From Spodoptera frugiperda (Eukaryota > Arthropoda > Insecta > Lepidoptera > Noctuidae): DNA of 64,000 nucleotides. The notes under the pieces were generated by a model. That model was not told where the DNA came from. It worked only from the letters and a program-made list of their open reading frames with translations, and ran no database searches. Both the position numbers and the translations under genes were made by a program. Location of the stretch: NCBI RefSeq assembly GCF_023101765.2, contig NC_064218.1, forward strand, positions 2,232,001 through 2,296,000. Reading direction: 5' to 3'. Positions within the stretch are counted from its first letter, which is position 1. Each line of letters starts with the position of its first letter. Positions 25,092 through 36,600 of the stretch are shown here, in pieces.

Positions 25092-25225
25092 TATTATATT
25101 TTTCGGCTTACTCACGTAATTATTTGACAAGGAACTCAACTAGTTTCAAGCCATGCTAGAGGCTCATATTCATAAGCAGCATTCCGCGACACACAACGCG
25201 GCGACGGTCGCGCTGCTATTCTGAA
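25092..25225. mobile_element. MITE family C, partial
   Basis: Contains CGGCTTACTCACGTAATTATTTG, AACTAGTTTCAAGCCATGC and the CATAAGCAGCATTCCGCGACAC block, but no inverted right half. Confidence 0.55.
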
Positions 25226-25354
25226 AAAAAACTCCGAAAAACATAACAATTATCATTATAATTATCAATAATTATCTCACGAAAGTTTTAATATAAACTT
25301 TGTGAAAGTTATTCTGAATGTATGTAAAAAGTTTGATAAAGCTGTCGCTTTATC

Positions 25355-25444
25355 ATCGCCCCTTTTATCCCCGAAGGGGTAGGCAGAGGTGCACATTACG
25401 GCACGTAATGCTGCTATACAATATACGCCCACTTTTCACCAGTT
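25355..25444 (-). mobile_element. C-SINE, 3' end fragment
   Basis: Has CCCGAAGGGGTAGGCAGAGG and ACGGCACGTAATGCTGC in reverse orientation, and is abutted on the right by half a family E MITE and a family A repeat, forming a repeat cluster. Confidence 0.6.
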
Positions 25445-25539
25445 GCTAAGGACTGTGTCAAGGAACTATTAAGTGACTGTTAGTACGGCAGTTAGTCCGT
25501 CTCGCAAGAATGAGTTCCACAAATAACCTACCTTTTTTA

Positions 25540-25692
25540 AGGGGGATACATCATCCAATGACTTCTCCCGCCTTGGGCGAGGCAAGAGACAGTGTCAGAC
25601 TCTTACTGACTAAAAACCACCCCGTTCCTACTTCTGCTTTTCGAGCCGGAGCTCCGATAAACCCGTTAGGTAGTCCGCAGTCTCCGGAACAG
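25540..25692 (-). mobile_element. family A copy
   Basis: Blocks CTTGGGCGAGGCAAGAGAC through GCCGGAGCTCCGATAAAC are well kept. Confidence 0.6.
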
Positions 25693-26150
25693 AAAATAAT
25701 TACCTACATTCATAAATTTAATGTGTTACAGAACATACAACAAGACAGACATACTTTATACATAATTGATATGAAAACAATACAAAAACCTTAAAAAATC
25801 AATAATAACATAGCTATTTGTAATATTGTTGTTCTCAAAAAATGGTAAAATATAAGATGAAAATATTCAGTCATTATACTACTATAAAATAATGCTCAAA
25901 AAATATAAACAAAGTTCTGATATTCGTATGTAAATATTAATAAATATAGTTCGATTCATTAAAAATTGTAAATAATTAATAAAACATAGGTAACATGGCG
26001 GATGGATTTTTCAATGTTTTTTGTTTTATTTTTTGCAATTACCACCTTTTGCGACGTGTTTTAAAACAGCCAGTATCTCTTTGTAAAATTAATTAGAAGA
26101 TTCCAGTAAAAAAAAAACTATTAAAAATATTATTTTCCTCTTGTAACAAC

Positions 26151-26274
26151 TACCGTAAAACGGGGTAAATAGAATTCAAGGGGTGAATAAATGTTGGGAA
26201 AATGTTCTAACATCTATTCACCTCATTCTTGTGTCTATTCACCCTTTGAATTCTATTCACCTCGTTTTACCGTT
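26151..26274. mobile_element. foldback MITE (TTTTACC ends)
   Basis: The arms 26151-26190 and 26235-26274 form an inverted repeat of about 39 bp with few mismatches around GGTGAATAGAATTC motifs. The inner half repeats the TATTCACCTC motif, so nearly the whole 124 bp can fold. Confidence 0.7.
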
Positions 26275-26452
26275 ACCTAACCTAGTCAACGATTCTAATA
26301 TATTTTCCAACTTGAAAAAAGATTTCAAAATGAAGTCAATTAAATATGTATTCGATAAAATGAATATAGAAATTATAATAATATAAATCCGTGGCAGACT
26401 TTATATAACATATAAGTATTTAAACATAACTAATTAAATAATACGACTTACT

Positions 26453-26581
26453 CCCGAGTACTCAAACGCTACTCAATTTTAAGTTGTACTTAAATATCGT
26501 GCTATCTCTGTCATTTTATAAAGAATTGATAGTGACAGTACTACATACGTCTTAAAATTGAGTTGCGTTTGAGTATTCGGG
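26453..26581. mobile_element. foldback MITE (CCCGAGTACTCAAACG ends)
   Basis: Arms 26453-26483 and 26551-26581 match at 29 of 31 positions. The 67-bp interior contains a second, weaker inverted pair around CTATCTCTGTCA and TGATAGTGACAG. Confidence 0.75.
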
Positions 26582-27112
26582 CATTACTCATATAACTAAC
26601 TCACTCGTAGTAATTATGAAACCCGACTGTGGCTTGAAACTAATCGGGCCACCTCAATTAGTTACATAAGTCAGTCGTATTATGTAATTCATTTAGTAAG
26701 TGTCGCGGTAGTTATTATAATAAAATAATTTAATTTATTTTAATTAATATTTTGTTATTTTTATCTTGAAACGTTATAAGCTGTACCTACATTATTTTAA
26801 TTTCAACGTTATTTATAATAATTATAAATATTATAATAGGTATAATCGATTTTACAGATTTATGAATATTTGTATGTATTTAAATTAATTAATAGTTCTA
26901 ATTTAAGCTGTTTATTGTAACAACTTACTAGGTAATGAGACATGAGATTATTATTGTTATTTCCATAAGCATATTTAATCATTTAAGAACATTATAATTA
27001 GATATTAAACTTAAATTCTACCTCTACCAAACACTAGTCCTTGTGACTGCCGAGTGAGGAATCACAGGATCGATTCTCAAGTCGAGCAAAGCATTGTTGG
27101 AGTTTTTTATAT

Positions 27113-27197
27113 AGGGTAACTGGTAATTAGTGAACGATATTATACAAGTACAATCACGTGTTTAAATATCGTTCACTAATTTAATTACCAGTCATCC
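27113..27197. mobile_element. 85-bp foldback element
   Basis: GGTAACTGGTAATTAGTGAA...CGATATT on the left pairs with AATATCGTTCACTAA..ATTACCAGT on the right, with one small bulge. No coding content. Confidence 0.6.
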
Positions 27198-27252
27198 TAC
27201 ATATCGGATAGCATAATATCAGGGAATCAATCCAGTTTACAGTCAGACTCAT

Positions 27253-27490
27253 CCCTTTTTTTGGAGGGGGAAAATCATCCATTGACTTCTCCCGCCTTGG
27301 GCGAGACGAGAGGGAGTGTCAGACTCTTACTGACTAAAAACCACCCCGTTCCTACTCCTGCTTTTCGAGCCGCAGCCTCGGTAAACCCGCTAGGTAGTCC
27401 ACAGCTCCGGATCAGGCATCAGCCCTATTGGGCCCCGTCTGTAGTGGTCTGATGGCTCTTCGAGGCGCGCGCGACGCGCCGCACGCACTA
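27253..27490 (-). mobile_element. family A copy, long form
   Basis: Extends past the common blocks into GGGCCCCGTCTGTAGTGGTC and GCGCGCGACGCGCCG, like the 4395 copy. Confidence 0.65.
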
Positions 27491-28478
27491 CAAACGCACG
27501 TACTTAAAATATGGGATGACAGGAAACACAATTTTAATTCCACATAGCTCTAAAAATAGAAAAAATCTGATGTCTCATTACCATAGACAAAAAAATAATT
27601 TACCATTAGCTATGCCATTACCGTAATTGAATCTATGGTATAACCATAGTCTAGACTAGCCATGTAAAATACCAAAAACGTATACTTTGAACTAAGATTT
27701 GAACGTTTAAATCTAAATATTTGTTATCTCCTGTAAATATAATAAGAAATAATAATTATTATTTATAATAATACTATTGTAATAGTAAATTAGTCTTATT
27801 ATTAGATAATTTGTATATAAAGTCATCAGTGTTACTAAATCATTTAATGTAAATACTATTTCGGTGATCATGTATGCAATAAATAATAAATTTCCTTGGA
27901 TTTTGATTTTTGTGAGTATGTGTATAAGGTTAGCACAAAGAAAAACAATAAAATTGTCGACAAAAAAAGGTAGGTGGAAGTCAAGGTCGGAAAATACTCA
28001 CGTCTGATTAGGTACCTACTGTCTATAAGCCTACATGAAAAAATATTTTCTCATAATTATACCTTAGTACAAGTTACGCAGTAACAGCCGGTTCGAATGA
28101 ACCCGCCAATTAGAGCGCCGAACACGCTCTCGTTTCGTTTTCGTTTAACGTAAGGCAAACTCGTACTAAGCCATCTGTACTGTAGGACAATTTCTACAGA
28201 CTTCAAAAAAGAAGGAGGTTTTTTTCTATTTGACCTGTATGTATGCATGATTGGCCGACGCGATTTTGATGTGGTTTCCCATCACTTCAGGGAAAAAAGG
28301 AAAGTTACTTTATCTTTGTTTTTAGAAAAAAGTAATAAAAATGAAACACGATATAGGTAACAATATTTATTTATTATCTCCTAATACTCTTCCCACCATG
28401 ATTACAAACTCATACATGAAAACTGATACAAATCCAAACTGCAACATTTAAAAAGGAACTTTACATCTAATAATAATA

Positions 28479-28939
28479 CAGTCGACTCTCGAAATTCAAG
28501 GAACTCTTAAAATATTTCGAATTACCGAATGTTCGAAATATCAAATGGTCCGAAATTTGAACTTGCCTCAGAATTTAGGTCCTCTACAAATTCAGAGATT
28601 TTCTCTTGTTTGTCTCTACAACTTCGAATTATTGAAAGTTTGACGCGGATAAGTTCGAATTAACAAGTCATTTGGTTATGTAGTGATCATAACTTTTTCA
28701 TTCGAATTACCAAGTGTATAAAAATGTATTGATTTAGTTCCAAATATAAAGAGATTTTGTAGGGACCTCGTGATAACTTCGAATTACCGAAAGGTTCGAA
28801 TTATCGAAGGTTTGAATTATGAATGAAACGTTTTTTTTTTTTTGTTAATAAGCTACAAAACAGATTATTATATAAAAAAATTGATGAAGTCGGCATTTCC
28901 TAACGGATTACTCTGAGAAGAAACATCGAGAGTCGACTG
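28479..28939. mobile_element. pogo/Tigger-like non-autonomous transposon (461 bp)
   Basis: TIRs CAGTCGACTCTCGA (28479-28492) and TCGAGAGTCGACTG (28926-28939) are perfect and flanked by TA on both sides, the target duplication of Tc1/mariner-pogo elements. The interior is rich in TTCGAATTA/TTCGAAAT repeats. The CAG-TCGACTCTCGA end resembles Tigger termini. There is no transposase frame. Confidence 0.8.
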
Positions 28940-30464
28940 TAATTACAAAATTATTAACAACTACGTTTAGCCTACGGTTTCGTTCATTTTATTGTGGAAG
29001 TGGAATTCATCAATCAATGTAAGGACACTTTAATACATTTTGCTATGTAAATAAATAAATTGTTTACTTTTATTACTAAAAAATAACCTGAAAAATTAAT
29101 ACACACCATATACATTACATTTGTGATTCACAAAATAATATCTTTGTGAAAATTCGCAGTAACAGCACGGAATCTAAATAAGTCGTTTTACAGTAAACTA
29201 ATAAGCGTCAAAAACGTTATTTTGTATGAAATAGTTCGTTATGACGTCTTCAAATTTTTATGTCAAATAGCAGACTCGTTTCTAGAAAATTTGGAAAATT
29301 ATGTTGACCATCAAATCTATGAATGAAAGTGTGATTATTTTTGTACATTTTATTGTATTGAACAGTCGAAATAATTTATTTTTGACTGAGGAAACTATGT
29401 ATGTGTGATGTATTGTACAATTTGAATTGTGACCCACCATAAGCGTATTGTCATAGATACAATTAGATCAATATTCACCTTTATCATTTGAACATTACAA
29501 TAAATCTATCGTTACTTTGAACTTAATCATAACTTTCCTAGATTCTGTGATGTTACTGAGAATTTTATAATCAAAATAAAACAAGTAAATAAATTATTAC
29601 CCTTAAAACTAATCACTAGCACTTATAGGTAGCCATTTGTTATAAAAATCAGGACTAAACAGTATACACTTGTATACAATTAAATAACTAATATTTAAAA
29701 AAGATAGCTAAATTGAGCTATTAGTTCTTAATCTACCTACTATTGGTAGCAACACAAGTGCGTTGTATACAAACGCTACCGCATTCGGCGCTCTGATTGG
29801 TTGGTTTATTGTAGCAGCCAATCATATCACAGAACAGGGTAACGCGTCGATTTTGTTAAACACAATACAAACTCGTACTAAGCCCTCAGACTATACAGGA
29901 TAGCAATTATATTATTCGTAGTATTGTGAAGACATAAGCAATTTGAGACGGCCGGATTATATTTTTATCGAAATAAGAATAGTAACGTCACTTACATCTG
30001 TCAACTGTCACTTTTGACAGCTGTCATCGGTCACGAAATAAGGTTTATAAAGGTGTAACAGTTCCATTTACCGTCTAAAAATTAAGTATTTCATTGAAAT
30101 ATTCAACTAACTATGGACTAATTTATTGAGTACTCTAATTCACAGTATTAAGCAGGTTTTTGTTCATTACTGCGTATAGTGTATTTTTAAAACTACGTGC
30201 AATAATAAATATGTAATATAAATATATCCTTTTTACTTTATATCATAAGTCACTAAGTGTCGGCTCATCACATCACAATGTTTTTCCTTTACATAATTCC
30301 TCACACAATCTAGTTTATTGATATTTTTTCTGCTGTCTAGAAGCTTCATGATAGAATTTTCTCCAGTGTCGTGGGTCCTACAAACCCTACACCTCAGACT
30401 CAGGCCATAAACTAACAAAGCAAGAGGCACCAAAACAAACACCTTTAGGATTGTCTGAATACCG

Positions 30465-30604
30465 GAGTATCTACATAATAATATACTTTACTACCAGTAC
30501 CTTAAGTGTCAAATTCAATTGCTCCGGTTTCTAACTGATTACTAGAGTATCTACAAAATAATACACTTTATTACCAGTACCTTAAGTGTCAAATTCAATT
30601 GCTC
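30465..30604 (-). repeat. 80-bp tandem duplication in the ABCB8 3' UTR region
   Basis: The block starting GAGTATCTACA at 30465 recurs at 30545, an offset of exactly 80 bp, and the shared ~60-bp core ends in AATTCAATTGCTC at 30524 and 30604. The second copy has an AATAAA on the - strand (30567-30572) that the first copy lacks. Confidence 0.85.
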
Positions 30605-30607
30605 TTA

Positions 30608-30613
30608 TTTATT
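30608..30613 (-). terminator. ABCB8: candidate polyadenylation signal of ABCB8
   Basis: TTTATT on the + strand is AATAAA on the transcript, 25 nt after the stop codon. A second hexamer lies at 30567-30572 inside the tandem duplication. Either could end the mRNA; the first would give a very short 3' UTR. Confidence 0.4.
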
Positions 30614-30637
30614 GGTAGATTGTACGTCAAAATGCTC

Positions 30638-33600
30638 TCATAAAGCCATGCTAGCCATACCAGCCGTGTTAGCTTCAGCCGACTGATCCTGCTGCTTGAT
30701 GAGGTTCCAGTAGAAACCTTTTTGCTTCTTCAATTGAGCGTGGGTGCCCATCTGTGAAATAAATTATTGGTTGGTTAATATGAGAACTGGAAACTTGTCT
30801 TAGAAAAATGTATTGATTGATATTTAGAGGTAATGAGGTGTTGTGATTTGCATAAACAAGAGATCTTAGGTTCGGTTGTTGAAGCGGACAAAGTCTTATT
30901 GAACTATTTTCAGTAATGATTTCGGTTTTGAGTTCCATTTATAACAATAGGTTTTCTCCGCAACCGGCGTTACGGTGCAAAAGACGTACATTTAGGTTAT
31001 TTTGATCCACTGGGGTAACTTTGACATAAATCCTAGACCTAATAGGAATCGAGAACCTCTCTTAAAAAATGGGTCAAAATGACCGGATTGTACAATAATG
31101 TATATATTGTAATATACAGTATGTTACCACAATAACAATAACATTACCTCCACAATATTTCCCTTGTTCAACACGACAATAAGGTCTGCATTCATCACAG
31201 TGGACAGTCGGTGCGCGATGACGAGTACGGTGCGACCTTTAGCCGCCGTCTCTAGCGCTGTTTGTACTACTTTCTCGCTCGCCGAGTCCAGGGCACTGGA
31301 ACATTGAGAAATCTTATTAAATTTATTTGATTTTGAACTTTATTATTAAATAATTATAAGGTCGAAATTAGTCTAAAGTCTAAAAGGCAGTATTGTGATT
31401 GCAATAGCTTCACTAGAGAACTGACCGACACACAGACGTTTTGTTTTCTTTATATTGTAATATTTGCTTTCACATTCAAAAGTGCCTTCTCCAGTCTATT
31501 TAAAATAAATAATTTTGGCTTTTTCGAATAAGATTCATAACGAAATAAGTCATTTAAAACCAAATACATTAGAATAAATATCTTAGTCACGAAACTGTTC
31601 GAGATACCTCGACTAGTTTCAAGCCACGACGAGAGGTCTCATTTGAACAAATTTAGATTATCTTACGACAGATATTATATATATAATAATACTAGCAAAC
31701 CAGGCGAACTCCGTTTCGCCACCAATGATTTTCCTTGTTTTCCTACTTTCTCTTAATTTTTTCTTGTAATTTTCATCGCGTTCAGCGATATAGCGGAGTT
31801 TAGTTCGGAGATATAGCGTCAGGAAGGAAAACCCGACTTATTTTTATATTATAGATGATTCGTACAGTACCTTGTAGCCTCATCCAATATGAGTACGGGT
31901 GGGTTCTTGAGCACGGCTCTAGCGATGGCTATCCTCTGTTTCTGTCCCCCGCTGAGGGACATCCCTCGCTCCCCCACTAGCGTATCGTACCCGTTGGGGA
32001 AGCCTACTATGAAGTCGTGAGCGTTCGCTGTTTGAGCGGCTCTGTATACCTGGTTTGAAAGGGGTAGATATTGTTAGAAATTAGTGAAATTTTAATCAAA
32101 AGTATATTTTAAATAAAAGGTTATAAGTATAAAATAAATTGTCTAAAAATAAAATAAAAATAATTCGTCAGTCAAATAAAATAGCAAATACAATTAGAAT
32201 AAAAGTAAAATCGTTGAAACCCAACTAAAATACGAATAAAATAAAACTAAAATAAAGGTAAAATAACAAGATAAAACTTTAGAACATCCCAGTAATAAAA
32301 ATAAAATTTCCAAATAAAAATAAAATAAAAATAATGTAAAGCTAATAAAATAAAACTAATGTAAAAATAAAATAAAAATTAAAAATAAAATAAAAATAAA
32401 ATAAAAATAAAATAAAAATACAGCTAAAAATAAAATAAAAATAAAATAAAAATAAAATAAAAATAAAAAAAAATAAAATAAAAATCAAAATAAAAATAAA
32501 ACAAAAATAAAAAAAAAAAAAAAATAAAATAAATAAAAAAATAAAATAAAAATAAAATAAAATAAAATAAAAAATAAATTTATTCCGGACATACAGCGCC
32601 ATCTATTGTTCAATTTCGTACTTATAGTACGGAATTGAACAATGGGGCTGTTCCTATACTCCGTAGATAGATGGCGTTGATCGCGCAATGGTGTAATTAC
32701 AATTGTTCAGTTCATGTTATTGTTTTAATTCATTGGAAATTTGTTTTTACAAAATAGTAAAAAGCAATGAAAAATATAACATAATACAACTTTTAGTACA
32801 AAGAAAACGCTCTAACGGAGTATAGATAATTCTATGTCGATCGTTACACGACTTCGGTTCATGTTATTGTTTTAATTCATCGAAAAAAAGTTAACAAATA
32901 GTAAAAAGGTATGAAAAAAATTATATCAATATAATTAAACTTTTAGTACAAAGAAAATGCCCGAACGGAGTATACATAAATAATCCAAGTTGTCTTTATC
33001 CTCGATAGATGGCGTTGGGATCGAAATAGATTGCGCTATGGTTTTGTTACAATTATTTGGTTGGGTATCGGCCGAGCGCTTTCACGGTACTATTGTAGAA
33101 AATGTGTATTATCAGTCGTATGATTATTTGTCTGTAGTGGTCCTGCTGTTTCGTATATTCTAAATTGGTTTCGTTGTATTTGTCAATTAATAAGTTTATT
33201 TGTTGGGTTTTCCTGGTTTTCTGGTTAAACTTTTTAACGTAGGTTTAGTTTGATATCGATTATTAGTAGTTACTGTAGTTAGTTTTTTTAATAAAATTGT
33301 AAGTCTAATTTATAAATTAATTAGATTAGATTTAAGTCGTTTCTTTTAAATTATTTAGTTTAAGCTTGGTTATTATAGCATAAAGGATAGGTTCTAATAT
33401 AATTTCTTTTTTAATTGTTATAAATTCGTAATTCGTAGCTTTCTTTAGTTTTAAGTTAGTTTTCATCTTACGTTCGGAAAGATTATAATATTTCTTTAGT
33501 TAAAGTCCGTTTTTAAACTATTTTTTCAATGCCCTAAGTGAGTATACATCTATTAACTTCAAACGCAGAGCTGATTATGTTGACGGTTTTGAAGAGTTCC

Positions 33601-36600
33601 CTGGAATATCTTCCACGTCTCATTTTTGAAAAGATCCCGCGAGATCGGGAACTCATCATCATCATCATCATCATCAGCCTATAGCTATGGGAACTATGTG
33701 GTTAAAACCAAAAATTTGCCGGAAGTCACTATTCCACGCGAACGAAGTCGCGGGCAAAAGCTAGTATTGCAATATTTGCTTTCACATTCAAATGTGCCTT
33801 CTTCAGTCTATTTGAAATAAATAATTTTGACTTTTTCAAATCAATAACGTAATAAGAAATTTAAAACTAAATTAGTTACAATGTACGGCTTACCACGAAA
33901 CTGTTCGAGGTATCTCGACAAGTTTCAAACCACAACAAGAGCTCTTATTTGAACAAATTTAGATAAAAATATATATAATAATACTAGCAAACCTGGCGAA
34001 CTCCGTTTCACCACCAATGATTTTCCTTGTTTTCCTACTTTCTCTTAATTTTTTCTTGTAATTTTCATCGCGTTCAGCGATATAGCGGAGTTTAGTTCGG
34101 AGATATAGCGTCAGGAAGGAAAACCCGACTTATTTTTATATTATAGATGATTCGTACAGTACCTTGTAGCCTCATCCAATATGAGTACAGGTGGGTTCTT
34201 GAGCACGGCTCTAGCGATGGCTATCCTCTGTTTCTGTCCCCCACTGAGAGACATACCTCGCTCCCCCACTAGCGTATCGTACCCGTTGGGAAAGCCAACT
34301 ATGAAGTCGTGAGCGTTCGCTGTTTGGGCGGCTCTGTATACCTGTTTGAAAAGGGGTAGATATTGTTAGTGCTTAGTGAAATTATAATTAAAAGTATATT
34401 TTAAATAAAAAGTAATAAGTATTATATTGCTATACCGTTTTGTCAGTCTAGTGCTAGCAAATACAATTGCTGGGAAAGAAGCCTCGTTGAAACCCAACTT
34501 GCAATTTAAATCACAAAACATTTTATAGTAAAGTAGTATCCTAAATGTTGTTGTGCGAGTAAGATGCGCAGGTCGAGTATGCGATTTATTGATAAAAGGG
34601 AAGCCATCCATAGCACACAATCATAGCATATGCATAGTTGGTCCAAAGCACGCATCTTTCCTTAAAAAACATAGCTGAGTCCGTTTCTACCAGTGCTAAT
34701 CTATAACCAACATAGCATAGCACATCTCTGGTAGAAAAGCACACTAATGTACTTATCTACTTACATCCTCATCGCTGGCCTCAGGTCGTCCGTATCGGAT
34801 GTTCTCCTTGACGGTGGTGGCGAAGAGTACGGGCTCCTGGCTGATGATGCCCAGGGCTCGGCCCCTCAGCCACTTGCAGTCCATCTCCCGCACGTCTACA
34901 CCGTCTATTGTCACCTGGCCTGCGTCTACGTCGTAGAACCTGGAAGATACAGACATTTATTTTTATTTTTTAGTATTCAATATTGTTTTGTAGTATTTTT
35001 ACGGGATAGGTCGGCAAACGATCAGAAGGATCGAGTGATGGTAAGCAATCAGCGCCGCATATGGACACCTGCAACACCACAGGAGTTACTAGTGCGATAC
35101 TGACCTTTTGAGGGTTAGGCAACTAGCTGCTCTACAATATGACACGGGTTTGATTACCACACATAAGTATTTTTTGTTAATTATTATTTCTGGCCAACCA
35201 ACAATTGTATATACTAACATTTAAAAAGTGAAATTGCCATATCTACGAAAGTATTACAATTTCTTATAGGCTAGCACTGCAGGCACTATATAAATAGGAT
35301 TCAAATAAAGAGAAAATGTGATTAAGTTCTAAGCTGAATATATACAAATTGTGTATTTTTATAGAGTTGTGAAATCTGTAATACATGTGTAATTGCTCCC
35401 ACAACACACAATTCTAGTATACTAACTAAAGTACCATATTTTATAAAATAAGAAAAAGATTAATAATTACCTCTCCAACAGACAAGCTATCGTAGACTTG
35501 CCGTTGCCAGACGTGCCGACGATGGCCACGGTCTTACCCGCCGGTATCTTCAGGTTGAAGTTCTTCAATACTGTCTGTAAATAAAATTAAATGTATATTT
35601 TAGTTATATACTGCATCTTTTTATATGTTGTATTATTAGATTATTTTTAATTTTAATGTCCATTTTGTAGACCATTTTAAAATATTAGAAACGTATTTTT
35701 TATTTGCTTACGGAAACAAATACTTTCGAAGATATATTGATTCGAAATGTCGCATGACGTCACTTCTAGATACGTTTTATACGTAGAAATGACGTATTTG
35801 CTCCTACTCCTAAACTTTTATTAGATTTTTCTAAGTATTTTGTTCTTATACAAAATACCTGTCTAATATTATTATTAGAATCGTTATCAATATATGAAAG
35901 TTTTTCAGTCATATTTCGAATACAACTTGATATAAAGATGTATAAATAAATGTAAAACCCACCGCTTCTGGTCTGCTAGGGTATGAGAAGCTGACGTCCT
36001 TGAACTCAATGTCTCCGTGGAACTCGTGGTACCGGATCACCTTCGAACCAGAGCTGTCCATCACTGGCTTCTTGTTGATGTACTGGAATTGTAACGATTA
36101 ATGGTTATGAAATATGAGGATACATTCAAATAAATGCTTTGACTTTGAAACCTCATGAGATCTAGACCCGCTGAGGGAGAGATCTTGGTATCGACTCAGA
36201 ATCTAGCTTCGACACCAGAAATTGTAAGTTTTGATTTTGTCTGGTGTATTACCAATGTGGTGTACCAATTCAAATTATTTAGACCCTGACAAACTAGCCT
36301 GGCCAAAATAGACAATTAAGTGGCAACCTTGACATAATTCGCACAGAACTGAAAATTATGTCAAGTCTATGCGAATTGTGTCAACATCAATATGAAGGCA
36401 AAAATCGTGAGGAAACCTGGGCTTATAATTTACATCATCCTTATTATTGTCAACAATAACTTAACATAACCTCCAATCAACAAACATCCACAAACAAAAT
36501 TAAACCTTAAACCGAATAACCATAAGATCTAACTTCGAACACGCGCACTCCAACGCTGATTCTTTTCGGCACAAACTTCCAACCAACAATCATACACAAA

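Larger units (their letters stand above)
24223..30637. other. convergent spacer between dpr and ABCB8
   Basis: No coding exon is evident. The spacer is AT-rich and holds non-LTR-like, MITE and SINE copies, three foldback elements, and a pogo/Tigger-like element. The stretches 24700-25080, 25800-26130, 27500-28050 and 28960-29740 show nothing beyond AT-rich sequence. Confidence 0.7.

Noticed and set aside
31871..32049. Exon 12b as a dead pseudo-exon
   Set aside because: Splice sites, phase and all 59 codons are intact and every change is silent.
32342..32688. Phe/Ile-rich hydrophobic reading frames
   Set aside because: They are translations of the AAATA low-complexity tract and contain no gene signal.
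34747..35103. 118-codon frame on the + strand
   Set aside because: It is antisense to ABCB8 exon 11, which has family motifs and splice sites on the - strand.
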